Shown here: piece by piece, positions 9,330-18,579 of the stretch | How positions within the stretch are numbered: position 1 is the first letter of the stretch | Layout of the letters: the number at the start of each line of letters is the position of its first letter | NCBI RefSeq assembly: GCF_026651875.1 | Contig: NZ_CP104067.1 | Span: forward strand, 3,596,001-3,660,000 | Reading direction: 5' to 3' | From: Alicyclobacillus fastidiosus | GTDB taxonomy: Bacteria > Bacillota > Bacilli > Alicyclobacillales > Alicyclobacillaceae | Length of the DNA: 64,000 bases | Notes under the pieces: model-generated | What the model was told of the DNA's origin: nothing | The model's database searches: none | What the model saw: the letters and a program-made list of their open reading frames with translations, nothing else | Program-made: the position numbers and the translations under genes

Positions 9330-11435
9330 TTAGGATGATTTGCGCGTTCCCGAATCCTCGAGCGGCGCCGCGTGTGGATGTGCCTTTTCGTTGCTGCACA
9401 ACACGGTCACCTTCCCACGCGATTGTTTCTCGACCATCGGATGCGCACAGATGGGACACAACTGCCCCGTCGGCTTCTGCCACAATACATAGTCGCATTC
9501 TGGATATCCGCTACAGCCGTAAAACACTTTCCTGCGCTTTCCGCGGCGCTCCAACAGCGGTTTGTCACACTTCGGGCAGTTCACGCCCACTTCCTTCGTG
9601 ATAGCCTTGGTGTTACGGCACTCGGGAAACCCGGGACAAGCCAAAAACTTGCCGTAACGGCCATTTTTATAGACCATCATCCGCCCGCATTTTTCACAGG
9701 GGATGTCTGACTCCTCGTCTTTCAGCTCCACGTGTTCAAGTGAAGACTCCGCGTGTTCTAAGTCCTTCTCGAACTGGTGGTAGAAGCCGTCCAACAGCTT
9801 TACCCAGTCGGCTTCCCCGTCCTCGACGGCGTCCAACTCACCTTCCAGATTGGCAGTGAAATCGACGTCAATCAACTGTTCGAAGTTATCGACCAAGAGG
9901 TCGACGACGATTTCTCCAAGCTCCGTCGGCACAAACCGTTTCTGCTCGAGCAGGACGTATCCGCGCTTCAAGATGGTATCAATCGTCGGAGCATACGTAC
10001 TCGGACGACCGATCCCCAGTTCCTCCATCGCCTTGACGAGGCTGGACTCGGAATATCTCGGTGGCGGCTGCGTGAAGTGTTGTTCCGGTGTCACCTTCGA
10101 GGTCTTCAACACCTGACCCTCGGTCACCGGCGGCAACAGGCGACTCTTGTCATCGTCATCTTGGTCGTCGTTGCCTTCGATGTACACGGCCATAAAGCCA
10201 GGAAACTTGATCACGGAACCGCTCGCACGAAACCAGGCCCCATTTACCTCCGAATCGACGGAGGTGGTATCGAGTACCGCAGAGGACATCTGACTTGCGA
10301 CAAAGCGATCCCAGATCAACTTGTAGAGCCGAAATTGATCTTTCGACAAATGGTCTTTGATCTGTTCAGGATGACGAAGCGTAGATGTCGGACGGATGGC
10401 TTCATGCGCGTCCTGCGCGTCGTCTTTCTTACTGTACTTTCGCGGCTCGGCAGGCACATACGGCGCACCAAATTCACGCCGAATATACTCTCGCGCCTCG
10501 TCCTGAGCCGACTGCGCAATCCGCGTGGAGTCCGTACGCATGTATGTGATGAGACCAACCGTTCCTTCACCTGGGATGTCTAGCCCTTCATACAGCTGTT
10601 GCGCGACGGCCATCGTCTTGTACGCGCGGAAACCGAGCTTTCGAGCGGACTCCTGTTGCAAGCTGCTCGTAATAAACGGCGCCGCAGGATTTCTCCTTCG
10701 CTCCGACTTCTTCACCTTGCGGACCGTCAGCGGCTGACCATCGATTCTGTTTAACAGCTCGTTGACCGAATCCTCGTTTGGAAGCGGGGTCTTTTGCTCG
10801 TCATATCCATAGAAACGAGAGGTTAATTTTTTTGCATCCACCTGCGAGGTGACGTCGACGGTCCAGTACTCTTCAGGTTGAAATTTGCGAATCTCGTTTT
10901 CCCGGTCGACAATCAATCGAACAGCGACTGATTGCACACGGCCTGCCGACAACCCTTTCTTCACTTTACGCCACAAAAGCGGGCTTAACCGATACCCTAC
11001 GAGACGATCGAGGATGCGACGCGTCTGCTGCGCGTTGACCACGTCCATGTCGATCTTGCGCGGCGACTTAAATGCGTTCTTGATGGCATCCTGCGTAATT
11101 TCGTGAAACACCACCCGACACGTGTCGTCTGGGTTCAATTCGAGAATGTGCTGCAGGTGCCAGGCGATAGCCTCACCTTCCCGATCAGGGTCGGCCGCGA
11201 GAAAGACTTTCTTCGCCTTCTTGCTCGCGCTCCGAAGCGCCTTGATGACGTCGCCCTTCCCGCGAATAGTGATATATTTTGGTTCAAAGCCGTGCTCGAC
11301 GTCGACGCCGAGTTGGGACTTTGGCAAATCGCGAACGTGGCCCATGGAGGCTTTTACCGCATACCGCTTCCCCAGATATTTCCCAATCGTTTTCGCTTTT
11401 GCGGGCGATTCGACGATGACTAAATAATCGGCCAC
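9330..11435 (-). CDS. topA: TopA, DNA topoisomerase I
   Basis: Type IA topoisomerase relaxing negative supercoils. About 701 residues from a GTG at 11435 with AGGAGGAG upstream. The Toprim domain opens with ADYLVIVESPAKAKTIGKYL and contains the acidic DPDREGEAIAWH; the catalytic Tyr lies in LITYMRTDSTR. Three C-terminal zinc ribbons are visible: CEKCGRMM...CPGFPEC, CPKCDKPL...CSGYPEC and a last, incomplete-looking CPICAHPM...LCSN. First gene of the conserved topA-trmFO-xerC-hslVU block. In Bacillus the gene upstream would be dprA; here that neighbour is 41 kb away. Confidence 0.97.
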   Translation of the reverse strand: MADYLVIVESPAKAKTIGKYLGKRYAVKASMGHVRDLPKSQLGVDVEHGFEPKYITIRGKGDVIKALRSASKKAKKVFLAADPDREGEAIAWHLQHILELNPDDTCRVVFHEITQDAIKNAFKSPRKIDMDVVNAQQTRRILDRLVGYRLSPLLWRKVKKGLSAGRVQSVAVRLIVDRENEIRKFQPEEYWTVDVTSQVDAKKLTSRFYGYDEQKTPLPNEDSVNELLNRIDGQPLTVRKVKKSERRRNPAAPFITSSLQQESARKLGFRAYKTMAVAQQLYEGLDIPGEGTVGLITYMRTDSTRIAQSAQDEAREYIRREFGAPYVPAEPRKYSKKDDAQDAHEAIRPTSTLRHPEQIKDHLSKDQFRLYKLIWDRFVASQMSSAVLDTTSVDSEVNGAWFRASGSVIKFPGFMAVYIEGNDDQDDDDKSRLLPPVTEGQVLKTSKVTPEQHFTQPPPRYSESSLVKAMEELGIGRPSTYAPTIDTILKRGYVLLEQKRFVPTELGEIVVDLLVDNFEQLIDVDFTANLEGELDAVEDGEADWVKLLDGFYHQFEKDLEHAESSLEHVELKDEESDIPCEKCGRMMVYKNGRYGKFLACPGFPECRNTKAITKEVGVNCPKCDKPLLERRGKRRKVFYGCSGYPECDYVLWQKPTGQLCPICAHPMVEKQSRGKVTVLCSNEKAHPHAAPLEDSGTRKSS

Positions 11436-11892
11436 AACTTCTCCTCCTGTTCGTCTCACGCCATGGCGATTCCTGGTGCCTTGGTTCAACCCATCTTATC
11501 ACCCGACTAAAATTCAATGCAAACGCGTTCCAACGCGAGTTTTGTCGATTCCGTCGAAACGTTACTTGTGTGACGGATAAAGTTAGTTTAATGTGATTTC
11601 GTTCACCACCATCTGTGCGGTGTGAAACCGATGTATTCCAAATATGCTCGGTTAGCTCATATCCTTATCCCACTTGCTATTCGTTTGTCAAGTGCTTTCC
11701 GATTGCGCAACCATCCTTGACCATGGTCGAGGCAGCACAAACCGCCCAAATTCAAACATCGCGGATGAACGCGCCTTCGCATGGAATACTGCGAAAATAA
11801 CAGTTCACATGTGGCCGGGCTTGGTGAAGTTCTTTCATTTAATAGCCAACCCGCACCGCGACAACAAAACGTCTTCATAAGGAATGAAACTC

Positions 11893-12765
11893 ATGGTCAT
11901 TGGTACACATCACGGGAAATTTCACGCGGACGAAGTGTTCGCTGTAGCCATTCTCAAGCAATTTTATCCCGACGCGAAGGTCGTCAGGTCGCGCGACGAC
12001 GATATCCTCTCACATTGCGACATCGTCGTCGACGTCGGGCGTGGCAAGTACGACCACCATTCCACCGACAAGGTCTATCGCGACAACGGCATTCCATACG
12101 CGAGCGCGGGCTTGATTTGGCGCGACTTCGGCCACGAGTGCGTCGATCGGCTAGGTACCAGTGCGGATGCAAACCGGGTGGTACAAACCGTCGACGAACG
12201 CCTCATCCAAGCCATCGACGCCATCGACAACGGGGTCGATCTCGACCGCGACCCCCGCATCAAAGGGATCTCCGAGCTCATTGCGGGGTTTAACCCTCCG
12301 TGGAACTCAGACCTGGATGAAAACGACGCGTTCGACCAAGCAGTGCAATTTGCTGCACATATTCTCAACAATACGATGCGGTCGGAACTCGGGCGAATGG
12401 CTGCGATTGAGATTGTGAAGGAAGCGTACGGCAGGCGGGAAAAAAAGGAGATCCTCGAACTCGACACCTTTTGTCCTTGGTCGGAGACGCTGTTCGAGCT
12501 CGACCACGACGCGTCCGTCCTGTATGTCATTTTTCCGGACAGACACGGCCAGTACCGCATCCAAGTCGTCCCCAAGGTACTGGGTTCGTTTGAGGCGCGC
12601 AAACCGCTGCCGCAGGCGTGGGCCGGTCAAGAGGGACAGGAGTTGGGTGAAATCATCGGCGTCGGCGACGCGGTATTTTGCCACCCCGCCCGCTTTATCG
12701 CCGGGGCTCGCTCACGCGAGACCATCATGAAGATGGCAGAGTTGGCACTTCAGAGCGACGTGTGA
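11893..12765 (+). CDS. MYG1 family protein (DHH-like putative 3'-5' exonuclease)
   Basis: UPF0160/MYG1 protein. Eukaryotic MYG1 is reported as a 3'-5' RNA exonuclease; the bacterial role is not established. The metal-site motifs are clear: GTHHGKFHADEVFA near the N-terminus and DIVVDVGRGKYDHHSTDK, containing the DHH triad. About 290 residues from an ATG at 11893 with AAGGA nine bases upstream; an in-frame ATG at 11884 overlaps that site. Transcribed divergently from topA across an intergenic region of about 450 bases in which I see no further gene. It stands alone on its strand. Confidence 0.88.
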   Translation: MVIGTHHGKFHADEVFAVAILKQFYPDAKVVRSRDDDILSHCDIVVDVGRGKYDHHSTDKVYRDNGIPYASAGLIWRDFGHECVDRLGTSADANRVVQTVDERLIQAIDAIDNGVDLDRDPRIKGISELIAGFNPPWNSDLDENDAFDQAVQFAAHILNNTMRSELGRMAAIEIVKEAYGRREKKEILELDTFCPWSETLFELDHDASVLYVIFPDRHGQYRIQVVPKVLGSFEARKPLPQAWAGQEGQELGEIIGVGDAVFCHPARFIAGARSRETIMKMAELALQSDV

Positions 12766-12791
12766 TCGCCACGCAAACCAACTGCCTGACG

Positions 12792-12819
12792 GCGCCCCTG
12801 ATTTTTGAAGCGGGGGCGC
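12792..12819. other. GC-rich inverted repeat downstream of the MYG1 gene
   Basis: GCGCCCC, a 14-base loop and GGGGCGC lie 27 bases after the MYG1 stop. There is no T-run, so it is at best a weak terminator. Confidence 0.4.
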
Positions 12820-12893
12820 GGCGCGCAGTGGACCGATCATTTCTCAAAAAATAATGAAAATCGGCCTAATCCGACATCCGCAGACACACCGAC

Positions 12894-13113
12894 TTACACT
12901 TCACCATCATGGTTGACCATGACTTGAAACGCACAACCCCGATTGCCCACCAAACTGCAGGTCTTGACGAAGCCTAACCGCTCGTACACGCGAATGGACC
13001 GCCCCAATCCAGTAGAACCCAATCAACCTGAGGTCTTCATCGAGCACGCATCGATATGCTCCATTCGTCAGATCAGCGATGGTGTCGGGCGAATCTTGGA
13101 GCCCAATTATACT
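12894..13113 (-). pseudogene. GNAT acetyltransferase remnant
   Basis: Two out-of-frame pieces on the minus strand look like one GNAT protein. The upstream piece reads DSPDTIADLTNGAYRCVLDE then DLRLIGFYWIG, the downstream piece SIRVYERLGFVKTC followed by a stop at 12894. VYERLGF is the classical end of motif A/B in GNAT acetyltransferases. The core acetyl-CoA loop between the pieces is missing, and the two frames meet near 13010. I see no intact start. A dead fragment; confidence rests on motif resemblance. Confidence 0.6.
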
Positions 13114-13265
13114 TGTGAGCGCACTCTAGTTCGACCTCGTCAAGAGAGTCTCAGAGCCGCCACAGCTATCGACTTGTGAGGCGTCCTTGGTAGCAAAGTG
13201 GGTCTATTTTTCTACCGCTAGGGCATATGTATGGAAGTAAACAACTAGGAGAGAGGAGACTTACC

Positions 13266-13391
13266 ATGACCGGGCAAGTGCTAGAGTTGATTTGTGATGG
13301 AGATTACTGTGCAGAGGATGTAGAGTTGCGCCAGCTATACACCATCGCGGACGTCGAAGGCTGCGAACGACGCGGCAATGGCGAGCGATAA
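13266..13391 (+). CDS. Possible 41-residue small protein
   Basis: ATG at 13266 is preceded by GAGGAG with eight-base spacing. The predicted peptide (MTGQVLELICDGDYCAEDVE and on to GNGER) is acidic and has no recognised domain. It lies in an 820-base interval without a recognised gene, overlapping a candidate on the other strand. The ribosome site is the only positive evidence. Confidence 0.25.
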   Translation: MTGQVLELICDGDYCAEDVELRQLYTIADVEGCERRGNGER

Positions 13392-13562
13392 CGCCACAAA
13401 GCTTAGCAAACGAGGTAGCCAAGCGGGATTGAACTCCGGGATAGCAGCTGGCGCCGCTCCTTCCAAAGATACGTCTTTCAACAAAGAGGAAGTCGCCGCC
13501 CCTGAGAATGGCGTGTTCTCGGAGGCGGCGACTTCGTCGCATTGGCTCATCGATGACAGCAT
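13335..13562 (-). CDS. Possible 75-residue tail-anchored membrane protein
   Basis: The predicted protein has a polar N-terminal half and one hydrophobic segment near the C-terminus (LPRLLSFVALSLAIAASFAA). It lies directly upstream of, and co-directional with, the KimA-like gene's strand but beyond its 3' end. A long hairpin lies inside its coding region. No homologue recognised; it may be chance. Confidence 0.25.
   Translation of the reverse strand: MLSSMSQCDEVAASENTPFSGAATSSLLKDVSLEGAAPAAIPEFNPAWLPRLLSFVALSLAIAASFAAFDVRDGV
13489..13534. repeat. Long imperfect hairpin
   Basis: Arms begin AAGTCGCCGCC and end GGCGGCGACTT; the inner part (CCTGAGAA against TTCTCGG) also pairs with two mismatches, giving a stem of about 18 base pairs around a loop of about five bases. 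No T-run follows on either strand, so this is not an obvious terminator. Confidence 0.6.
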
Positions 13563-13588
13563 AGGAAGGCGTGAATGCCGCTAAGCCA

Positions 13589-15469
13589 TCATCGTTCCAG
13601 GTGGTACGGAACGGTCATCACCTTGATGTGCTTGTTGATGACCAGCCAAGCCATCAGGATACTGGCGGTCTTGTTGTGCAGCAGTTTATGCCACCAGCGC
13701 TTCGTAATGAACTGCGGAATGACCACCGTGATGTTCTCAGGAGGATACGTTTGCAACTCGAATTCGATAAATCGCTGCAGCCGTTTCCCAACCGCACGGT
13801 ATTGTGAATGCAAGACAATCAACCGCACGCCGGAGTTGAGTTTCTCCCAATCCCCCTCGATCTTGTCCGTGCGTTGTCGACATTTCTCCTCCGAATCATC
13901 CGCGATGACGGTCACCGCGATGACATTCCGAAAGTTCGCCACTGCGTACTCGAGGGCGTTGACCGACGACTTGTTGACAGACGCGATAGGGACAATCGTG
14001 ATGGACTCCTTGCGCGGTTGCATCGGCCGCGTTAAATCGTACTTTAAGTCCTGGCGAAGTTGCATATAGTGCTTCTGGATTCTGCTGAATACGAGAATCA
14101 TCGCAGGAACGCAAATACACACCAGCCAAGCCCCATCCTGAAAGCGCGTGATGCCAAAGATGAGACACGCGCCCCCAGTCAACACGACACCCGTGGCGCT
14201 ACCGATGGCACTCAACAACCACTTGTTCTTGCGTTCCTTGAGCACGCGCACGACCATGCCAAGTTGCGAGATGGTGAACGTATAGAATACGGACACGCCA
14301 TAGAGCGGCATCAGTCGATCGACCTTCGCGTCAAAACAAATGGTGAGCAGCAGCGAGATAAACGTCAAAAAAACGATGCCGTTACTATAGACTAACCGCG
14401 TACCTTTGTGCAGTACCCACCGCGGCATAAACCCGTCGCGAGCCATCGAGGACCACAGCGCCGGACACCCCGTAAACGCCGTATTCGCCGCGATGGTCAG
14501 GATGCACATGGTCGAAATCGAGATGATCACCGTCACGACATATCCGATACCGTGTGTTCCGAAGATCAGCATCGATTCCTGATTGATGAGCGGAACTTCC
14601 GGATTGTAGCGAAGGCCGTGCACCATCGCCACGCTGGAAACGATAAAGAACAACAAGCTCAGCGTGATGACGAGCGTCAGCAACAGGCGCTGGGCACGTT
14701 TTACGGACGGTTCGCGAAAAACGGGCACCGAATTCGAAACGGCCTCAATCCCAGTCAGCGCACTGCAGCCGTTCGCGAACATCTTGAGGAAGAGAAACAT
14801 CCCCATCCCTTGGACGGCGTGCATTCCCGCATAGGTCGGTAGCTCGATCGCGCTCGGGTGCAGAAGTCCCTTGATGACGGCGGCGACACCAATCAGAATG
14901 ATACAGCCGATGAAGACGTACGTGAACGGTACGAAGACACTGGCAGATTCGCCGGTACCACGTAAATTTACAATCATAATTAATAGCGTCAGGATGATGT
15001 TGAACAATAGTTTGTGGTGTGCGATGAACGGGATCACGGGGGCGATAGCATCCACCCCTGCCGCCACCGACACCGCGACAGTCAACGTATACCCAACGAT
15101 TAGCGTAGAGGCGGCTGACAACCCCCAATACTTGCCGAGATCGTTGATCCCGATGGCATACGCGCCACCCCCGAGCGGATAGCGCCGAATGATGTTGCGA
15201 TACGCCAAAAATAATAGAAAGGCGAGTCCGACGATGATGCTGGTCCCGAGCATTGAGAACCCAAGGACATTCGTGACGTACGCGTGGGTCGACGTCGCGA
15301 CGAGTAAACCAGCGAGGATTCCCTCCATCTGGTCTGTTGCATATGCTACGCTAGACAAGGCATCCGGTGTCATGACCGCCATGCCCTTCAGTACACCAAT
15401 GCGTACTTGAAGGTCTTCTTTGGTCTTCAGTGGTCTCCCCACGATCCATCTTTTAATCGTTCCGACCAT
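13589..15469 (-). CDS. KimA-like APC-family potassium permease
   Basis: 626-residue member of the APC superfamily resembling Bacillus KimA (YdaO), a high-affinity K+ importer at the cell membrane. The first helix region contains the family block GMAVMTPDALSSVAYATDQM; PLGGGAYAIG and NLRGTGESASVF are further APC features. About 12 transmembrane segments occupy residues 30-450, followed by a roughly 150-residue cytosolic domain (ITIVPIASVNKSSVNALEYA onward), which in KimA homologues is the regulatory part. KimA genes in Bacillus sit behind a c-di-AMP riboswitch; I see no ydaO-type element between 15470 and 15700. Substrate specificity is inferred. Confidence 0.75.
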   Translation of the reverse strand: MVGTIKRWIVGRPLKTKEDLQVRIGVLKGMAVMTPDALSSVAYATDQMEGILAGLLVATSTHAYVTNVLGFSMLGTSIIVGLAFLLFLAYRNIIRRYPLGGGAYAIGINDLGKYWGLSAASTLIVGYTLTVAVSVAAGVDAIAPVIPFIAHHKLLFNIILTLLIMIVNLRGTGESASVFVPFTYVFIGCIILIGVAAVIKGLLHPSAIELPTYAGMHAVQGMGMFLFLKMFANGCSALTGIEAVSNSVPVFREPSVKRAQRLLLTLVITLSLLFFIVSSVAMVHGLRYNPEVPLINQESMLIFGTHGIGYVVTVIISISTMCILTIAANTAFTGCPALWSSMARDGFMPRWVLHKGTRLVYSNGIVFLTFISLLLTICFDAKVDRLMPLYGVSVFYTFTISQLGMVVRVLKERKNKWLLSAIGSATGVVLTGGACLIFGITRFQDGAWLVCICVPAMILVFSRIQKHYMQLRQDLKYDLTRPMQPRKESITIVPIASVNKSSVNALEYAVANFRNVIAVTVIADDSEEKCRQRTDKIEGDWEKLNSGVRLIVLHSQYRAVGKRLQRFIEFELQTYPPENITVVIPQFITKRWWHKLLHNKTASILMAWLVINKHIKVMTVPYHLER

Positions 15470-15709
15470 GATGTGTATTCAGGCCCCTAACTCAGCAGTC
15501 TGTGTTTCGACAGAAGCAGTATATAACTTTCCACTCAACTTAAATAGGTGTTTGTCCAAAACCCAGAATTTTTCATGCTTACGTCACAAACTGCCACACC
15601 TTGTGCAGGAACGATAAGGAATTTAACGACTCACTTTTTTAATGTTACTGTGCTACTATTTAGCTGTTCCAACGAACGTCTTTATTTGATAAAACAAGGG
15701 TGTGACACC

Positions 15710-16555
15710 GTGACCACAAGTGCACCATACCAACGGTCTGTGCAGCGCGTACGGACCGTGCATCCACATCAACAAAATCCGAACCATACGGTTGCGATGG
15801 TGATCGAGCCGGGTAACTGGTCGGAACACGACCCATTCTTACTGTTGGCCGAAGACTGGTTTGAGCAGGGTACCTTTGACGTACACCCGCACCGCGGCAT
15901 TGAGACGGTGACCTACGTCATTGAAGGGACGCTAAACCACTTCGACAACCGGCACGGAAAAGGGCAGTTGGAGCCAGGGGATGTCCAGTGGATGACGGCC
16001 GGGCGCGGCGTCATTCACAAAGAAGACCCGACGCCGGACCAGCGCGTACACAGTCTGCAGCTTTGGGTCAACCTAAAAAGCGAGGACAAGATGACGCAAC
16101 CTCGGTACCAGAACCTGCGCGCCGAGGACATGCCCGTTCGCAAAGCTGACGGAGCCACGGTGCGGGTCTTTTCCGGATCATCTGCAGATGCGCGCGCGAC
16201 GACGAAAAACTACGTCCCGGTCACCATGGTCGAACTGACTCTCGACGCGGGTGCCGAGATCACACAGGATCTTCCGGGTGGGTACAACGGATTCATTTAT
16301 ATTCTGGAAGGCAGCGGACGCTTCGGGGCAGGTGCCGAGTACGGAGAACAGCACCAAGTGCTGTGGCTCGACAGGCGCGAGGACGTCGCCGAAAGCGAAG
16401 TCGTGATTCGCGCGGAGCGCGACCTGCGGGCCTTGCTGTACGCGGGCCAACCGGTCGGTGAACCGGTCGTCGCCTATGGCCCGTTCGTGATGAATACGCC
16501 AGCGCAGATCAAGCAGGCTTTTGAAGACTACGCCGCAGGTAAGTTCGAAGCGTGA
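15710..16555 (+). CDS. Pirin family protein
   Basis: Cupin-fold protein of 281 residues; some members have quercetin 2,3-dioxygenase activity, others act as redox or transcription cofactors, so the role here is open. The N-terminal cupin has the metal-binding HPHRGIETVTYVIEG and the pirin signature DVQWMTAGRGVIHKE. The C-terminal domain has PGGYNGFIYILEG and VVAYGPFVMNT. The start is a GTG at 15710 behind AAGGG with nine-base spacing. A terminator follows 24 bases downstream. Monocistronic and divergent from the KimA-like gene. Confidence 0.92.
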   Translation: MTTSAPYQRSVQRVRTVHPHQQNPNHTVAMVIEPGNWSEHDPFLLLAEDWFEQGTFDVHPHRGIETVTYVIEGTLNHFDNRHGKGQLEPGDVQWMTAGRGVIHKEDPTPDQRVHSLQLWVNLKSEDKMTQPRYQNLRAEDMPVRKADGATVRVFSGSSADARATTKNYVPVTMVELTLDAGAEITQDLPGGYNGFIYILEGSGRFGAGAEYGEQHQVLWLDRREDVAESEVVIRAERDLRALLYAGQPVGEPVVAYGPFVMNTPAQIKQAFEDYAAGKFEA

Positions 16556-16578
16556 TTTGAGGTCAATCAGCGGTCCAA

Positions 16579-16615
16579 TTAAGGGAGTCTCCACAAATGT
16601 TGGAGATTCCCTTAA
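16579..16615. terminator. Terminator shared by pirin and glycosyltransferase genes
   Basis: TTAAGGGA-G-TCTCCA, a seven-base loop, TGGAGA-T-TCCCTTAA: a 15-base-pair stem with one internal mismatch between convergent genes. Only a short T-rich tail follows on the plus strand. It overlaps the last codons of the minus-strand gene. Confidence 0.7.
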
Positions 16616-17835
16616 CTTTCGTTCAGACGACTGGACTCACCTCTGTTGCGCAACACCCGCGCGAGCTCGCCCACCACCGACTCCGTCGCGTACGCAGCCG
16701 GCGCAGACACGACTGGTCTCTCGAGAATGAGTTTCTCGACTGCGCTGGCAATCCGCGAAGTCTCGTAAGGACTGACGACGGTATGACCGCACACCCGCAG
16801 GATTTCCGCCGCTGTTCCCAGCGAATCCGTGATCCCCAATATCGGTCTACCCGCCCCCAGGTAGTCCATCAGTTTGGACGCGAGAAACGGGTTGACGCCG
16901 CTTTTCGACGGCGCATCGATCAACACCAGCACGTCGGTCTCGCTCATCTCTATCAGGCTGTCGAAGTAAGAGGCCTTAGATTGGTCGATTCGCACCTCGC
17001 GTCGGTCGACTTCGGCCTGGTATTTTGGAGCTAAGCTTCCGACCAACCGGATGCGAATCCGCCCTGTCCACTCAGGTCTTTTCCTCTGCACCTCGCATAC
17101 CGCATCGATCAACGGTTTTGGCGATCTCGCCCCATAGAAATCGCCAAAGTATCCGAAGGTCACCACGTCCGTGTCCGTTGGCGCCGTTGTCGCGGCGCGA
17201 GGACGGTACAACTCCGGGGTATAGTGATGCGGGATGACAAACGCCTTCTCGGCTACGCACACATGCGGATACGCGTCCACGTACATCGCCAGGATCTCCT
17301 TTGTCGGGAAGACGAGCGAATCCGCGTGTTCAATTACGCGTCGCTCCCAGCGGCGGTCAAACCGCTTGCGAAAATGCGTATGCCCTTCGTGGTACGGGTT
17401 CGCAGACCATGGGTCACTAAACTGGGCGATCCACGGCTTGCCCGTTTGCCGCTTGATGCGATACGCCAGAATATGACTCGCACCGGGATGGGAGCGGCTG
17501 TAAATCACGTCCCCCGAAAGCTTGTCCAAGAACGTCTTCCGCGTTTTCCGAGCGAACAGGAACGCCTCATCGACCGCGAGTCCCATGCCCCGCGAGACCA
17601 CCTTAGCGAGGAACGGATTTCGCAAGTGAAACACATTTCGCCGGATGACCTCCACCTGCGTAGGCAATGCCATGTCGTCATCCAGCCGCCGCGACCCATC
17701 CACAGAACTTGTCAGCAGTTGCACTTGAAAGTCCCGCGAGAGCGCCCGAATGGTTTTCCAGACCAAAATGGACTCCGCGTTGAGGACAGGTGGTGCGTGA
17801 TAGGAGACGACGAGAACCTTCATCCGTTCGGTCAT
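16612..17835 (-). CDS. Glycosyltransferase, GT4-like
   Basis: 407-residue GT-B fold protein. The N-terminal half starts MKVLVVSYHAPPVLNAES and contains DVIYSRSHPGASHILAYRIK, typical of glycosyltransferase family 4-like acceptor domains. The C-terminal half has VTFGYFGDFYGARSPKPLID and the nucleotide-sugar region FLASKLMDYLGAGRPILGI, which carries the family Glu/Gly-type motif in altered form. The substrate cannot be told from sequence; no polysaccharide operon surrounds it. ATG at 17835 has AGGTGG just upstream; an ATG four codons later is an alternative. Confidence 0.78.
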   Translation of the reverse strand: MTERMKVLVVSYHAPPVLNAESILVWKTIRALSRDFQVQLLTSSVDGSRRLDDDMALPTQVEVIRRNVFHLRNPFLAKVVSRGMGLAVDEAFLFARKTRKTFLDKLSGDVIYSRSHPGASHILAYRIKRQTGKPWIAQFSDPWSANPYHEGHTHFRKRFDRRWERRVIEHADSLVFPTKEILAMYVDAYPHVCVAEKAFVIPHHYTPELYRPRAATTAPTDTDVVTFGYFGDFYGARSPKPLIDAVCEVQRKRPEWTGRIRIRLVGSLAPKYQAEVDRREVRIDQSKASYFDSLIEMSETDVLVLIDAPSKSGVNPFLASKLMDYLGAGRPILGITDSLGTAAEILRVCGHTVVSPYETSRIASAVEKLILERPVVSAPAAYATESVVGELARVLRNRGESSRLNES

Positions 17836-17999
17836 TCAACCACCTGCAATCCTGAATTTTTCCCCAATAGTAAACAATTGCATTCTCTTCGTCCAGCTGC
17901 CAAGCCAATGTCTGTATCCCTTTAAAATTGCCCAAATATATCCATCGATCTACCGCGAGATTTACACTATATTGATCACACAATTCATTCCAAAGGGGC

Positions 18000-18392
18000 A
18001 TGTTCGTTGGTCGGCTTCTCATCATCGCGCTTTACGTCGTGAGTGCGTTGGCACACTATCAACTGTGTAAGCGAGCGGGCGTGAAACACCGGTGGATGGT
18101 CTGGGTCCCCATTCTGTACATTTTCCCAATTCTCTGGACGATTCAAAAGTCAGGCTGGAATGTGCTGTTTCTCCTGATTCCGGTCGCCAACATCGTGTTC
18201 GCAATCATCTGGCACGTCAAATACCTTCACGCGTTCGGCAGGTCAGGTCACTGGTTGTGGTTCATTCTGCTGCCCGTTCTCGGCCCAATCATCATGGTTA
18301 TCGTCTTAGCGCAAACTGCATACTCGAGAAAAACGATTTATCACCTGCGCCAACCCGGAGTGACGCCGGACTTCGATTCATTCAAGTGGTAA
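18000..18392 (+). CDS. Small polytopic membrane protein (DUF5684-like)
   Basis: 130 residues with four predicted transmembrane helices: LLIIALYVVSALAHYQLC, WVPILYIFPILWTI, NVLFLLIPVANIVFAIIW and WLWFILLPVLGPIIMVIVLA. The pattern of short helices with YLHAFGRSGHWL between the third and fourth resembles DUF5684 proteins often placed near signal peptidases. Function unknown. AAAGGGGC precedes the ATG. Divergent from the glycosyltransferase gene. Confidence 0.7.
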   Translation: MFVGRLLIIALYVVSALAHYQLCKRAGVKHRWMVWVPILYIFPILWTIQKSGWNVLFLLIPVANIVFAIIWHVKYLHAFGRSGHWLWFILLPVLGPIIMVIVLAQTAYSRKTIYHLRQPGVTPDFDSFKW

Positions 18393-18424
18393 CCTGAAGA
18401 GATATCAGACGAATTAGACGACAA

Positions 18425-18475
18425 AAAAGGGCTGTCCCAAAAAGAGTGGCACTGAAATGGGTCAGTCCCCGCATT
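18425..18475. mobile_element. Possible IS1182-type terminal remnant
   Basis: Minus strand reads CATTTCAGTGCCACTCTTTT followed by TGGGACAGCCC and six T. This resembles IS1182-family ends, and the decayed IS1182 remnant near 40.5 kb has TTTTTCAGTGCCCTCT in the matching place. No transposase lies beside it. Could instead be part of a terminator. Confidence 0.35.
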
Positions 18476-18485
18476 TCAACGAAAC

Positions 18486-18522
18486 AGCCTCCGCCTCCAC
18501 TGTTCAGGTGGAGACGGAGGCT
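18486..18522. terminator. Strong hairpin between convergent genes
   Basis: AGCCTCCG-C-CTCCAC, seven-base loop, GTGGAG-A-CGGAGGCT: a 14-base-pair stem plus one mismatch, followed by TCTATTATA on the plus strand. It lies between the DUF5684-like gene and the ABC operon and probably terminates both. Confidence 0.65.
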
Positions 18523-18579
18523 CTATTATATGTCGGGACACCCCGTTTTAAGTGCGAACATAGGCGCTCGAGCGTATCC

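Noticed and set aside
15470-15700. ydaO c-di-AMP riboswitch before the KimA-like gene
   Set aside because: No conserved riboswitch blocks could be recognised in this stretch.
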